A stretch of DNA of 64,000 nucleotides from contig OY755048.1 in assembly GCA_963576565.1 (NCBI GenBank), positions 7,832,136-7,896,135 on the forward strand, in the 5' to 3' direction. Below the pieces are notes generated by a model that saw nothing but the letters and a program-made list of their open reading frames with translations, made no database searches and had not been told where the DNA came from. This stretch comes from Aspidapion aeneum. Lineage: Eukaryota; Arthropoda; Insecta; Coleoptera; Brentidae. Shown here piece after piece: positions 1 through 10,509 of the stretch. Positions within the stretch are counted from its first letter, which is position 1. The number at the start of each line of letters is the position of its first letter. A program made the translations under genes and the position numbers.

Positions 1-462
1 GTACTCGGCGGAACTTTTTTTATAACTCTAGCAAACTTAAAAATTTTTAAATTGTTTTAATCAAAAATACTATTTTATAAAACCCTGTATATACCAGGTC
101 TAAAAATAACTGGTTTGTTAACAATAATTGCAAAATTGCGTAATTACCTGCCGCATCACTATCCATGTTGACACCCTCTCAATTTGACTTCTGACAGCAA
201 ATAACAAATGAAAGTTTTTCTGTCACATTTTTAGAAACACGTCATTTAACAAGCAGCGCGTAGGCAAAGCCAACTTTGCGCTAATACTAATACAATTGGG
301 TGGCCTTAAAAATTAAAATTCTTATGTTGCCTTGTGGCCGCATCTATTGGCATCATTTTTAATATATGTGTGATTAGATTGAACCAAATTGATTTTAGTA
401 TTATTGTCGCGCCAATGTAGCCATTTGTCCTTATGTGCGTCGCCCCGTAAACGAAAACAGTT
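1..462. other. no recognisable feature
   Basis: AT-rich sequence with no coding region, RNA gene or clear repeat that I can support. Confidence 0.4.
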
Positions 463-858
463 TTGCTAAAAAAACACAAACTACATCGTACACAGGGAAC
501 ATTGTGCAAAATAATTAAAATAAAACTCGAATCAGAACCGAATGTAAACAGTACGCTGGTAACCGGACACTATTTCAATAATGAACAAGGGACAACAAAT
601 GATTGCCCTGCCAAAGCATGCGAGGTTGTCATGACAAACAAAGGACGCCTTCACCCAGTGGCACATCCAGTAGACACAGGCGAACAAAAAACAAAAATCG
701 CTTCAACAATGCTTTTCCGTATGCTGGACCCCCCCATTCTGTGCACTGTAGAATTCCATAGCAATATGTTTTGTTGCCTGCTAATTGTAAAATATAGAAA
801 GGGAGGACGCGATGTCGCTATGGAATTCGACAGTACACAATGCGCGGCGGTTCTTTAA
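463..858 (+). CDS. unrecognised 131-codon ORF, doubtful
   Basis: An open frame that starts at a TTG; its first internal ATG with useful length is near 631. Base composition is more balanced than the surrounding AT-rich DNA and the frame is fairly long for this region. I recognise no domain or motif, and a small hairpin lies inside it (740-839). It could be an exon, a decayed transposon frame or chance. No promoter or splice site supports it. Confidence 0.15.
   Translation: MLKKHKLHRTQGTLCKIIKIKLESEPNVNSTLVTGHYFNNEQGTTNDCPAKACEVVMTNKGRLHPVAHPVDTGEQKTKIASTMLFRMLDPPILCTVEFHSNMFCCLLIVKYRKGGRDVAMEFDSTQCAAVL
740..839. repeat. short inverted repeat (hairpin or small MITE)
   Basis: Arms of about 24 bp, sharing GAATTCCATAGC and its reverse complement and extending outward to ACTGT/ACAGT with two or three mismatches, are separated by about 55 bp. 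No target duplication was identified. Confidence 0.4.
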
Positions 859-1730
859 CGGTTAACAGGTAATAAGGTGACCAACCGCTCGTTTGGTTTT
901 GCTGACGCGGTGCGATTCGATTTTTTTTCCTGTCTGTCCTACGTCAATGGCAGATCCGCTACTGCTGATGGGATAGCCCAGAACCGTTCCCCAATTATTA
1001 CGGCCAAAACAATGAGGTCATACATCCGCGTTCAAAAATCAAAAAGGCGATGGATGACCCGGGGTGCTCCATCGTCGCGGTCAGGAGCGCAATGAGAACC
1101 ACCCACAATTGCGTACTAGCACTTTTTAATGACGTCATCAATATCGCCTTATCCTAACCTCACCTTACCCTCGCCTTTTATTTTCAAACGCACCCCTGGT
1201 TATCTACATGAGACACAGACATACTCCAGGCCCCTTACAATTCTATAATTTTAAATTTAGTACGTTTGTTACATGTTTGCCAGTGCGTGTATACACCAAA
1301 TCTGATTTGGGGACGCTGACGACCGAATTTCGGTTTGTCGAACAATTTTCAATTTCTTCTATACACAAGTAGGCTTGTCACACACTAGAATAAATATTTC
1401 ACTTTTGAAAGGCATATATTTTTAGATATGTTTAACCATCCATACCGTATGTAGGTATGAAATGGGATCGTCATTTTTCTTTCATTTTTACTTAAAAAAA
1501 GCCTAACCACCAAATTTTGTGATGGTGTTTGTCTGGAACACGATAACTCAAAAACCAATGATTAGATGTGAACCAAATTTGGCACAAAAATTAGATGCGC
1601 TCGTGGAAAGGCCTTTAAATTTTGGTGGAGGCTGCAAAGGGATCTTGGAGGGGGTTTAAATATTTAAAAAAATCATAATTCGAGAACCACAGTAGCTGGG
1701 AAAACGAGGTTTTTAAAGTTAAATTAAGGA
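859..1730. other. no recognisable gene
   Basis: The more GC-balanced sequence continues to about 1100 and then becomes AT-rich. A 72-codon open frame at 877-1095 has no recognisable motif. From about 1500 the text (clauses like CGATAACTCAAAAACCAATG) resembles interspersed-repeat sequence, but I cannot assign a family. Confidence 0.35.
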
Positions 1731-2550
1731 TTATATTTTGAACAATATTTTTATTAACGCCAAAGTTTGTCGGAGTCACAGCTTTTCAGATATAAAATTT
1801 AAAAAAAAATCACATCTTTGTTTTGATTGATCAGAATTATATTTTTACCAAAATTTGTCATCGCGTCAAATGTTACCAGTCACAATTTTTGAAAAAATAA
1901 AATTGTATATACCTCAAAAACGACAGCAGAGTACAAAGTATTTGTTACAAATTGATTAAAAATTTCCTATTCAATTCTGAAATATCGAATTTTCGGGAGA
2001 TTTTGATAAAAATTGACATGCTATTTAAGGACTTTAAACGGAATTAGAGAAAATAGCGACGCCTTAACGTTTAAGATTGTAACCTAGTTTTTGTAAAATA
2101 TCTCAAAAATTAAATATTAAAAATTAATATATAAAAAAATTAAAATATAACACAAATATAGTCGGGCAGTCAATTTCAACGGAATTAGGAAAAAAAAAAG
2201 ACGCCTTGAAGTTTAAGATTGATAGTATCCTAGTTTTCGTCAAAAAATTCAAAAACGGTAATACGCAGGACAATTTTGTTTTCACTTTTGATCAGTTATT
2301 ACATCTACCTTTCTCTCATTGTCTTATTCAACAAATATTTAGACTTTTTTGATAAAAAATTTGAGAAATATGATTTTAACGAAAATCCACGTGTTTATTT
2401 TTTTAATTTTTGGATTATTTGGTTCGGTTCGGTTCATATATTCAACAAAATTCGTCATAGACTCAAAGTTTGCCAGTCACAATTTTTGAAAAAAATTAAC
2501 TTGTATATACATATCTATATATGTATCTCAAAACCGACAGCAGCTAGAGT
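1731..2550. repeat. degenerate direct repeats
   Basis: Several phrases recur in order with heavy divergence: a CGGAATTAG...GACGCCTT...TTTAAGATTG block near 2035 and again near 2175, and a CCAGTCACAATTTTTGAAAAA...CTCAAAA.CGACAGCAG block near 1875 and again near 2470. This is an old tandem or segmental duplication, probably part of a transposon. Confidence 0.45.
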
Positions 2551-3211
2551 AATGTAGGTTTAATAATTTAATTAAAAACTTCATTTTTAAGAAAAAATAA
2601 AGCTACCTGAACACCCTGAACGACTAATTCTTATGGATGCCTGTACGTGCCTACAGGCGCGATTTTTTTTCGTCGGTTAGTCGGTCTGTCTGTTTATTTG
2701 AAATACCAAAACAAAATGTATTAGATCAATGTAATTTTACAGAGAGCTATTTGATTATATTTTTTTACGGCTATATTTGTCAGGAAAAAACAAAGTTTAG
2801 CTTTAAGACCGAAACTCATAAACCTGAGTAATTTATATACATGCGGTAATATAAGTCGGCCGAAATGACCGAAAAGCCATTTTGTTGACCTTCTTGCCCG
2901 ATCCTACCGGGCTACGGGAACAGTCCCGAGGGACCAAGTCAAGTACGTCGGACTTAAAATGCAAGGCAGTGGCGTGCTATTCACTTAGTCATAATATGAA
3001 AAATTAATGAGAAATGCCCTGACCGCCAGGTTCATCTAAAATTAAAAGGAACTATGGAAAAAACTTTAGGCTAAAATTCTGGAAATATTTACAATTCCAA
3101 ACATTTCTTCTGTAACCGGGTCAATCTGATTTAAATGATTTAATAAATAGTTTAAGTTGTACTACGTATTTATACGTAAAACTGCACTTTAATATTCGTT
3201 TTAGCACTCTA
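2551..3211. other. no recognisable gene
   Basis: AT-rich sequence with a short low-complexity stretch near 2670-2690. Nothing coding or RNA-like can be supported. Confidence 0.35.
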
Positions 3212-3362
3212 CAGTGGTGTAAAACCTTGGGAGTGCACACCCAAAAATAATTGCGGCGCAGGCGAAAACTTTTTTGGGTGCCACGTCCACCTTTTTGGGG
3301 CCATTATATTACATAATTTAGAGCAAATAACTTACAAATGAGATATTTAATTAGATATTTAT

Positions 3363-4943
3363 CAGTGGCGGCGGGTGATAAAAAGCTTTGGGGGTGCACA
3401 CCAAAAAATAAAAATAAAAATTGCGGCGCAGGCGAAAATCTTTTTTCAGTGCCACGCTATCTTTTTGGGCCTTCGAGTGGGCCGTCATATCATATAATTT
3501 AGAGCAAATAATTAAAAAATGAGATATTTAGTTAGATATTAGTTACCCAGCGGCGTAGCGTGGGGGGGGGCGCGGGGGGATCGTCGCCCTCCCCGCCCCG
3601 AGGGTAGTAGCGCCCCATAGGTGGCCGAAGCGCTCTCAGCTTTATTAAGTCGGGCCGGTAACGGCCAATTGAGTGGGTGCCAAAGGAAACGAACGACATG
3701 AAGACCTTTTTTTTTTTTTTGGTCGCAAGATTTGTGAAAACAAAAGGGCACCTTTGTTTTTTTTTTGTCACAAGATTTTTCACCAGTTTTCAAAGGCGCC
3801 CTTTTTAGCTGTCGCCCTCCCCGCCCTTTCGGGCACGCTACGCCGCTGTAGTTACCTACCTATTATTATTGTTTTTATAAATAAATAATAAATTATCACA
3901 CCTAGTTTATTTTCTCCTCTAATGGCAAAGATGAAAATTTATTTAAATATTGCACGCTAATGCTATCAGAATTAGAAACTTCTGCCATTGTCAAAATTCC
4001 CCAGATTAATATATCTACATTTTCGTAATAAAAAAAAATTGTGTGTGCTTAATACCACACGGCAGAAGTGTAAACTTCAACAAGGCGAAATTAATAATAC
4101 TGGCCCATAACATATTCTGCAAAGCGGACCGAACCGAATTCTTCTGTGTACTGGCCTTCATCTGCATCATCATATCGCTCGCTGAATGTTTCTCACAGTT
4201 AGTCGACTCGAGCCGATTTCACCCGAATGAGCGTTACATAGCCGAGCCTGACGGCTCAGTTGAATTCACTACCCACCAAAACTGCTAAACGCGCCTAAAG
4301 AAGTTTACACTTCAAAAACTACAAACATGTGAAATATCAATATTTTTATTTTTTGAATACTTAGTACTTAAAATTTCAACTCTACTCAGTATTATATAAT
4401 ATAATGATTACTTAGTACCGAATACAAAATATCTGATACTCGAATAGGAAGTATCAGTATCTATTCGATACTTGCAAAAGTAATCGTTGCACACACAACT
4501 ACTAAGTGCACGAATTAAAAGTGCCGGTAATCTGCTCTAACATGCAACGCGAACCGACGACGCAGGGGTCATCACGGGGGTGCGGGCGGCATTGTGGCTG
4601 GTCTTTGTATACGCGCCGTGCAGAAGGAAGGTTCAAAGTCTATGTACTGTAAAATTCTATTGGGACATGTCGTCCTCTCTTTCTATATTTCGTAATTAGC
4701 ATGCGACATAACATCTAGGGTGTATAGAATTTGGTTCCAGTAAATAAAAGCGTTGTTTGCATATACGTAGTATTCCGTATATGGTTGTTGGATGGAGAGT
4801 TTGAACACGAATACAAACACATACATCAGGTATTAATTCCTAGAGTATATTCCAGTGAATTTCTTTTGGGATAATTATGAATTAAATTAAGTAAAATTTG
4901 GGAGTGCACGTGCACATGTGCACTTATGGAGAAACCGCCACTG
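3363..4943 (-). mobile_element. hAT element, second member of the same family, nested
   Basis: It starts CAGTGGCGG and ends CCGCCACTG, flanked by ATATTTAT (3355-3362) and ATATTTGT (4944-4951), a 7/8 match as expected for an 8-bp hAT duplication. Its left 180 bp repeats the left arm of the outer copy (GCACACC..., TTGCGGCGCAGGCGAAAA, CATATAATTTAGAGCAAATAA). Near 3958 it keeps a scrap of the transposase region (GCTAATGCTATCAGAATTAG), but most of the coding region is lost, so it is a deletion derivative. A hairpin with the motif GAAGTGTAAACTTC spans about 4066-4314 inside it. Confidence 0.65.
3548..3848. mobile_element. 301-bp hAT MITE, innermost of the nest
   Basis: It has perfect inverted ends of at least 15 bp, CAGCGGCGTAGCGTG at the left and its reverse complement at the right. 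It is flanked by an exact 8-bp direct repeat, TAGTTACC, at 3540-3547 and 3849-3856. The interior is G/C- and homopolymer-rich with no coding capacity. Non-autonomous hAT assignment is secure from the end sequence and duplication length. Confidence 0.85.
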
Positions 4944-5030
4944 ATATTTGTTATCTATTATTATTGTTTTTATAAATACATACATAGTTTATAATAAAAT
5001 AAATGTATACATAGTTTTTATATTTTACAA

Positions 5031-5360
5031 TCACGTTTTGTATTGAAAATGAGGGCTTCCTGTCTTTTGTGAAATAAATTCTTCAATAACGAATTCATTG
5101 AACTTTGGAATTTCCTGAATTATTTTTTTCTCAATAGATAACATTGCGAGGGCAGTTAATCCATTTTTACCCATTGTGCTTATAAGGAAAGTTTTAATTC
5201 TCTTTAGGGTAGAGAAACAACGTTCTGCTTCTGCAGTTGTCATAGGCATCGTAACCACTGCTTCTAGCCCGCTAATGCTATCAGAATTAGAAACTTCCGC
5301 CATTCTCGTAACTACGAAATCGTAGAAATCAAAACAATACGACCTGACCGATAACGCCAA
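5031..5360 (-). pseudogene. hAT transposase, C-terminal dimerisation fragment
   Basis: The minus-strand frame encodes a typical hAT C-terminal dimerisation region. It runs from TMPMTTAEAERCFSTLKRIK through a segment ending in the LTALAMLSIEK motif to the stop. About 75 residues near the end match the family pattern; the upstream part (catalytic core, zinc finger) is missing, so the protein cannot be active. It lies in the right part of the outer hAT copy, outside the inner insertion. The first residues of the open frame may be read-in from non-coding sequence. Confidence 0.75.
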
Positions 5361-5952
5361 GTTATCTCAGTGCACTAATTTAAGGTGCACATACACACCT
5401 TTAACAGCCAACGGTAACCGTAGTAGTAGTATGCAGGTGGCATCACGGAGGTGCCGATCGCCTCAATTGATTCACAAGAGCACTAATCGAAGTAAGGCTT
5501 AGATTCTATGTACTGTATTCTACACATATTGTCCCCTCTTTCTATATTTCGTAATTAGAATGCGACATAACTTGCACAGAATTTGGGTCCAGTAAAGCGC
5601 GACAGCAGTCAGTTTGAACACGACTACAAACACATACATACCGGATATTAATTTCTAGTTAGTATTCCTTTTGGGGTTTATTCATACTCTATGGTGAAAT
5701 TATTAATTAAAGAATTATCAATTTTTAATATTTTTTAAGTAAAATTTGAAGGTGTACGAGCTCATTTTCACTTATGAAGAAATAGCCACTGGCTCTTTAG
5801 GTGCTGTTTAATATTTGAGTTTAAGTCATAATTTATCAACCGATAGCAGACAATATGGAATTGGCACAGTGTGTTTTTGAGGTTGCACTTTTGTTTTTTT
5901 TTTTTTGGTTTTAAATCGCCTTTAAGAAAAAAAAATCAGTTAAAAATAAACA

Positions 5953-6581
5953 AAGCTAATCGGGTAAAAAGGAGTTTTTGTTTCTCTCATATTTTTCCGT
6001 GGATAGCTTAAAAGCTTAACCTCACGGGGGTCCAAGATCTAATCGACACCTAATAAGTGTTGACAGTTAACTGTTTCGTCCTTATGGGACTCCTCAGAAC
6101 ACTGCTTGGTCTAATACTAACAGGTGTTAAAAATTTTTGGCTTAAAAATTCCGCTGTCGGACGCTCACGTGTCTGATGGCGTGTAAAAACGCAATCAGCG
6201 TTGATCTGGCCTGAAAGGCAGAAGAGCTGTCGTACGTCACGGATTAGTTTGTTTAGTTTTATTTGTAATCGATCTTTTCATTGATCGATATGTATAGTTT
6301 ATTTTCGCCTGCTCTTGTTTCTCTCGTATCTCGGTAGATGGCGCTTCTTGCCAGAGTTTTCTGACTATTTACATAGGATTACAGACAAAACCGTTTAATT
6401 AACTTCGCAAGAGTGTCACATTGACCAAGCAGTGTTCTGAGGAGTCCAATAAGGACGAAGCAGTTAACTGTCAACACTTATTAGGCGTCCAGTAGATCTT
6501 GGACCCCCGTGAGGCAAAGCTTTCAAGCTACCCACGGAAAAATATGAGGGAAACAAAAACTTCTCTTTACCCGATTAGCCA
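5953..6581. repeat. foldback element, arms about 158 bp
   Basis: The left arm (about 5953-6110) and right arm (about 6424-6581) are reverse complements with scattered mismatches. They run from GCTAATCGGGTAAAAAGGAG through CTCACGGGGGTCCAAGATCT to GAACACTGCTTGGT, with about 310 bp of spacer between. The outer 100 bp of each arm recur at 37391-37608, so this is a mobile family. Confidence 0.75.
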
Positions 6582-7279
6582 CGAAACTTGATTGATTTTT
6601 AAATTCACGGGTACTAAATTTCAAGTTTAAGGTGTTTTAATCATTTACTGAAAATAAATGAGTCAAAAACTAAATACATTAACTTCTCAAAAAAATACGA
6701 AAGATGTGCTCATAATTTTCATGTTGTACTTGGTTATAGTTTCGGGCTTCGGGCAAGTGGAAAAGTTTACATAAACAAAGAAAATTCTATTACAGAGGAA
6801 ATAATCCGGAGAATAATCAACGGAAACAAAGTGTTTTACTTTACGCTTATGAAGAACTGCTCAAGTCAAATATTCTAACGAGATCTTTCAAACAAAAAAC
6901 CACACTTACGAAAGCGAAAGAAGAACAACTAAAAATATTTGAAAGAACATTTTTACGTAAGATCTTTAAACCAGTACAGACAAAATTCCCTAAAAAGAAA
7001 GCCGCATGCAAAATTTTACGTTTTGGGAAAAACCGGCTTAAAGTTATATAGTTTTTTATCTCTTGGAATATAGTTAATTTTTCTAAGGATGTGGTTTTAT
7101 TTCTTTTATACTCTTTATTAAAATTATAAGACAATAAAAACTATAAAACTTTAAACCCCTTTAGGGATGGCAGAATAGATGGCTCAAACATTGTGATATT
7201 CATCCAAAGTAGAAAATTAGCTTGGTTGAGACCTGTACAGAGAATGGATGAGACAAGAAGAGGCTAAAACCTAGGGGTC
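6582..7279. repeat. intergenic sequence with a piece shared with 22120-22345
   Basis: No gene. The part around 7000-7160 shares ATTATAAGACAATAAAAA and a CGTAAAATTT/GCATGC context with the foldback at 22120-22345, so it is probably an old copy of that family. The 95-codon open frame on the minus strand (6847-7134) has no recognisable motif and lies inside this repeat. Confidence 0.4.
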
Positions 7280-7460
7280 ATCAGCTCACGACAGTACTGT
7301 ACACATTTTACAACAGGACTCGACAAGGACTCAACAGGACACGACAGGACACTTATCAGGAACCAACATGGCATGACAGAGACCAGCAGGACATGATAGG
7401 ACCCAACATGACGCAAGATTTTTTGAGCGAAATATATTTTTTTTGCCAACATTTCCGTCG
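7280..7460. repeat. short-motif repeat, CAACAGGACTCGACAGGA type
   Basis: Loose tandem copies of a 10-15 bp word built on ACAGGAC / CGACAGGA fill this stretch and lead into the duplicated block that follows. Confidence 0.5.
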
Positions 7461-7960
7461 CAACAGGACTTGTTACAGGACTCGACAGGATTCCCACAGG
7501 ACCCAAGTACAAATTTTATGGTGCCGACGACTCCTCGCTCAGCTAAAAATCACCAGGGGTTTTAATGTCACTTAAAGAAAAAGAAAAACAAAGTTATGGC
7601 GAGATACGATTATAAAAAATCACCATGTACAATGAAGACGAAGTGTCAAATTAAATTGTGCGTGACCTTAGGTGCCCATCGATAAACGCGTCAGATTCGT
7701 GAGGGTAACAACAGGACTTGTTACAGGACTCGACAGGATCCCAATAGAACTCAAGTACAAATTTTACAATGCCAATGACCCCTCGCTCGGCTAAAGATCA
7801 CCAGGGGTTTTAATGTCACCTGTAGAAGAAGAAAAACAAAGTTATGGCGAGATACGTTTATAAAAAATCACCATGTACAATGAAAACGAAGTGTCAAATT
7901 AAACTGTGCGTGACCTTAGGTGCCCATCGATCGGCAAACGCGTCAGATTCGTGAGGGTAA
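7461..7960. repeat. tandem duplication, two units of about 250 bp
   Basis: Unit 1 (7461-7707) and unit 2 (7708 to about 7960) both start CAACAGGACTTGTTACAGGA. Both continue through CACCAGGGGTTTTAATGTCAC, a TATGGCGAGATACG block and GACCTTAGGTGCCCATCGAT to CGTCAGATTCGTGAGGGTAA. Divergence is roughly 10 percent, so the duplication is fairly old. Confidence 0.75.
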
Positions 7961-8209
7961 AAGACTGATGTCGGACGCAGCTATGGCGTATTGCACGTGA
8001 CGTGAGTCTGGAATTAGATCCACGTCCATCCCTTAATCAGCTCTGTAAAGAGTGTGAAGGCAATGTACGGTCGCCCAGTTTTTTTAATGTCATCTCAAAA
8101 TTGATTAAACTCATCTGGAAAGCCCGGTATTTCCGCGGTCTTTAAAAACTGCTAAGAAAATCGTTTAATAAATTATGAGCTTATTTTAAACTATGCGGTT
8201 TTGCGGACC
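7961..8209. other. no recognisable feature
   Basis: Short intergenic stretch without coding or repeat signal that I can name. Confidence 0.3.
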
Positions 8210-8435
8210 GTTTAGGGCCTCCATAATTTATTATAAAGGACAAATAAAAATTCGTCTAAGATCATAAAGGAAAATGGCATAACATTCCCATGTTAAAAAC
8301 AGAATTATTAATAACCGGACATTACAAAACCTTCATTCTTCAAAGCCGGACAAAATTAAAAAGGACAAAATCATAAAAGGGGGTCGGGCCAAGCTTATGA
8401 CGTTCACCTAAAGAAGAGCGGTTTTATCTACTACA
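8210..8435 (+). repeat. single arm of the foldback family seen at 51190-52545
   Basis: It shares the ordered phrases CTCCATAATTTATTATAAAGG, TTATTAATAACCGGACATTA, GACAAAATTAAAAA...CAAAATCATAAAA and the terminal GTTCACCTAAAGAAGAGCGG with both arms of the larger element. The opposite arm is absent, so it is a solo arm or truncated copy. Confidence 0.6.
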
Positions 8436-8727
8436 TTTTTTCTGTTAAAATTTAAAATGAGGTCACATTTTCACCCGAAAATGCCCAAGTACAACCAATT
8501 TGTTTTTATACAGTGGTAATTTTTATGTTCGTCTATTTTTAGATGGGGTAAAAAAAAATCAACATTACTAGGGAAAATCCTGCCAGAAAACAGAATACGC
8601 AGTTTGATAAATAGCAAAATCAAATTACTGCAAAATATGTAATGTAAATCATCTGTCTGTGCTTGACTTTCACCGTGGCACGTCTAAACCGATGTTTAGT
8701 TATAACGAAAAGAATACCCACTGGGTT

Positions 8728-9176
8728 AAATACTCTGACAATATATGGGCCCCTAAGCTCACACTAGGTACTATAGTTATAGTGTACGTGTGAGCTAATA
8801 TAACTAAAAACTAAAATATATTTTATTCAACTCCAGACTAAATTACCTTTTGTTTGATACCACACAAGCCATGTTTTGACTTAAACCTCAAATTTTTGAA
8901 ATCTACCCCCACCCTTAAAAAAAAACAAAAGCTAAAATGTATTTTGTTAAACTCCGGACTCAATTACCTTTCGTTTGATATCACACACGCCATATTTTCA
9001 CTTAAACTCTAATTTTTGAAATCTACCCCCACCCTTTTATTTGGTTTGTGTTCGGTGGATTTTGTTCATTTTTAAATGGGACCATCTCGGCCCAAAACCG
9101 AGCCTAGGTACCAAATTTCATTAAAATCGGCCAAGCGGTTTTTGAGTTATGCGCGTTGGTCGTTACAGACAGACAT

Positions 9177-9210
<34 letters not shown>

Positions 9211-9379
9211 GGCGCAACAAAGAAGTTTCAAAATCATCTGAAACGCAAAGATATATAAAAATTTTTGAAATTGGAGCAACTTTTTTTTTCTCGAAAAAAT
9301 TAGGATCACCATAGCTCACATGATTAGAATCAGTTAGTAATATTTAACACACTACTATAGTATAGTATATGTGTGAGCT
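8728..9379 (+). mobile_element. (CAGA)n terminal-hairpin element, copy 1
   Basis: It begins AAATACTCTG and carries a left-end hairpin at 8757-8795 (GCTCACAC...GTGTGAGC). Two core units of about 115 bp follow (CTCCAGACT...TTACCTTTTGTTTGATACCACACAAGCCATGTTTT... ACCCCCACCC). Then come a conserved AAATTTCATTAAAATCGGCC tract, a (CAGA)n run at 9165-9210, and a right-end hairpin ending GTGTGAGCT. A 26-bp insertion lies within the right hairpin (9323-9348). The architecture resembles the non-autonomous Helitron-like DINE-1/pearl type: palindromic end, tandem core, microsatellite. That class is inferred, since no Rep/helicase gene is present. Confidence 0.7.
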
Positions 9380-9830
9380 AAAAAAAATGCTTTCAGAGCT
9401 TGGGCTTTTTAGGGTACATAAATATTTTGATTAAAACGTGTTAATGAAATAGAAAGGGAAGTTTTCACCAAATTTCGTGAATAAAAAAAATATGTAACGT
9501 AAAATAAAAAAACAGAAAACTGGTTCTCTATGTAGACCTTATTACCTTTAACTTTTGTATTTACCTTTTTTCGATAGAAGGTCTAGTTTCGCTGAAAACT
9601 GTGAAAAACCGTTACCACCCCTAAAAGTTCACCATATGTCACCCTAATATCTCGGATCAAGTCTAATTTATTTTTGCTGTTGGCTGCAATGTATTTTTTT
9701 TTCATTTCCAGTAGTATTCATGCTGTTACTAATTTTTTCTTGCCCTTCTAAAATGTATCTGCACTGGTCTAAATAGTCCATTTCCAATATTTTTATAGAT
9801 TTTTAAACGCATTCAAAAAGATCCTTTGAG
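9380..9830. other. no recognisable feature
   Basis: AT-rich sequence with no coding or structural signal. Confidence 0.3.
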
Positions 9831-9973
9831 GGCCGGTTTATCAATAGAGGGTTAGCCCTGACCCGTGGGTTAAAAAAAGAGATGACTGACATATAACATA
9901 CACATGCCAAAAAAAGACAGCTGTCAAAGATAACCCACGGGTCAGGGCTAACCCTTCATTGATAAACCGAACC
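9831..9973. mobile_element. 143-bp MITE-like inverted repeat
   Basis: The arms are about 42 bp: the left contains GGTTTATCAATAGAGGGTTA and TAGCCCTGACCCGTGGGTTA, and the right is their reverse complement with few mismatches. The spacer is about 58 bp. Outer ends read GGCCGGTTT and AAACCGAACC. No coding capacity and no certain target duplication. Confidence 0.75.
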
Positions 9974-10499
9974 TAAAAGGTGCCATTTCTTCTTAAACAA
10001 AATTCATGGAAGCTTGAACCCTTGATTTTAACAGAATATTTATGTATATATCAGTGAACTTTAATCTTGAAAGACACATGAATGTGCTTTAAACTCACGC
10101 ACCAAAGTCATATGAGTGAGCTTTCAGCTTCCTTAAACAACTTTTTAAAAATCGTATTTTTTAGTTCGTCTCTGAATTCGTCGCACGCCCGACTCATCAC
10201 GGAGCCCGTATTCTTAATGGTTCGTATGAGGAGTGCTGCATTACCTTTCTCACATTTCCACTGGATTCAAGGGCGAATTCAGGGGGTCAAGCGGAGGGAG
10301 CAGTCTTTTACCAGACTTTTTAAAATTACATATAGAAATTCAAATATATAATGCATGTGCCCATCGTTTATTAAAACAATACACCAAAATCGAAGACCCC
10401 TTAAAAGGTTCCATTTGACCCATGTTTCCTTTTTCAATTTCGGGGTAATCTTAACCTAATATTAAAATAAAAAATTAGAATCAGTTAGTAATATTTAAC
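9974..10499. other. no gene; ends in a 26-bp word shared with 9323-9348
   Basis: No coding signal. Positions 10474-10499 are identical to the 26 bp inserted in the right hairpin of the (CAGA)n element (starting ATTAGAATCAGTTAGTAATA). A palindromic satellite starts immediately after it. Confidence 0.4.
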
Positions 10500-10509
10500 C
10501 TTAAATGAG

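Larger units (their letters stand above)
3212..5791 (-). mobile_element. hAT element, outermost of three nested copies
   Basis: It begins CAGTGGTGT and ends AGCCACTG. The flanking octamers GCACTCTA (3204-3211) and GCTCTTTA (5792-5799) agree at 6 of 8 positions, consistent with the 8-bp target duplication of hAT elements. After the left 150 bp a second member of the same family (3363-4943) interrupts it, and the sequence then resumes. The remnant transposase at 5031-5360 on the minus strand belongs to this outer copy. The ends share GGGAGTGCAC-like sequence with the inner copy. Confidence 0.65.

Noticed and set aside
3532..3793. Two overlapping minus-strand frames in GC-rich sequence
   Set aside because: They lie entirely in or across the hAT MITE and arise from its homopolymer-rich interior.
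9076..9319. Open frames across the (CAGA)n tracts here and in the other four copies
   Set aside because: They exist on both strands because the tetranucleotide repeat has no stops; they recur only with the element and show no protein-like features.
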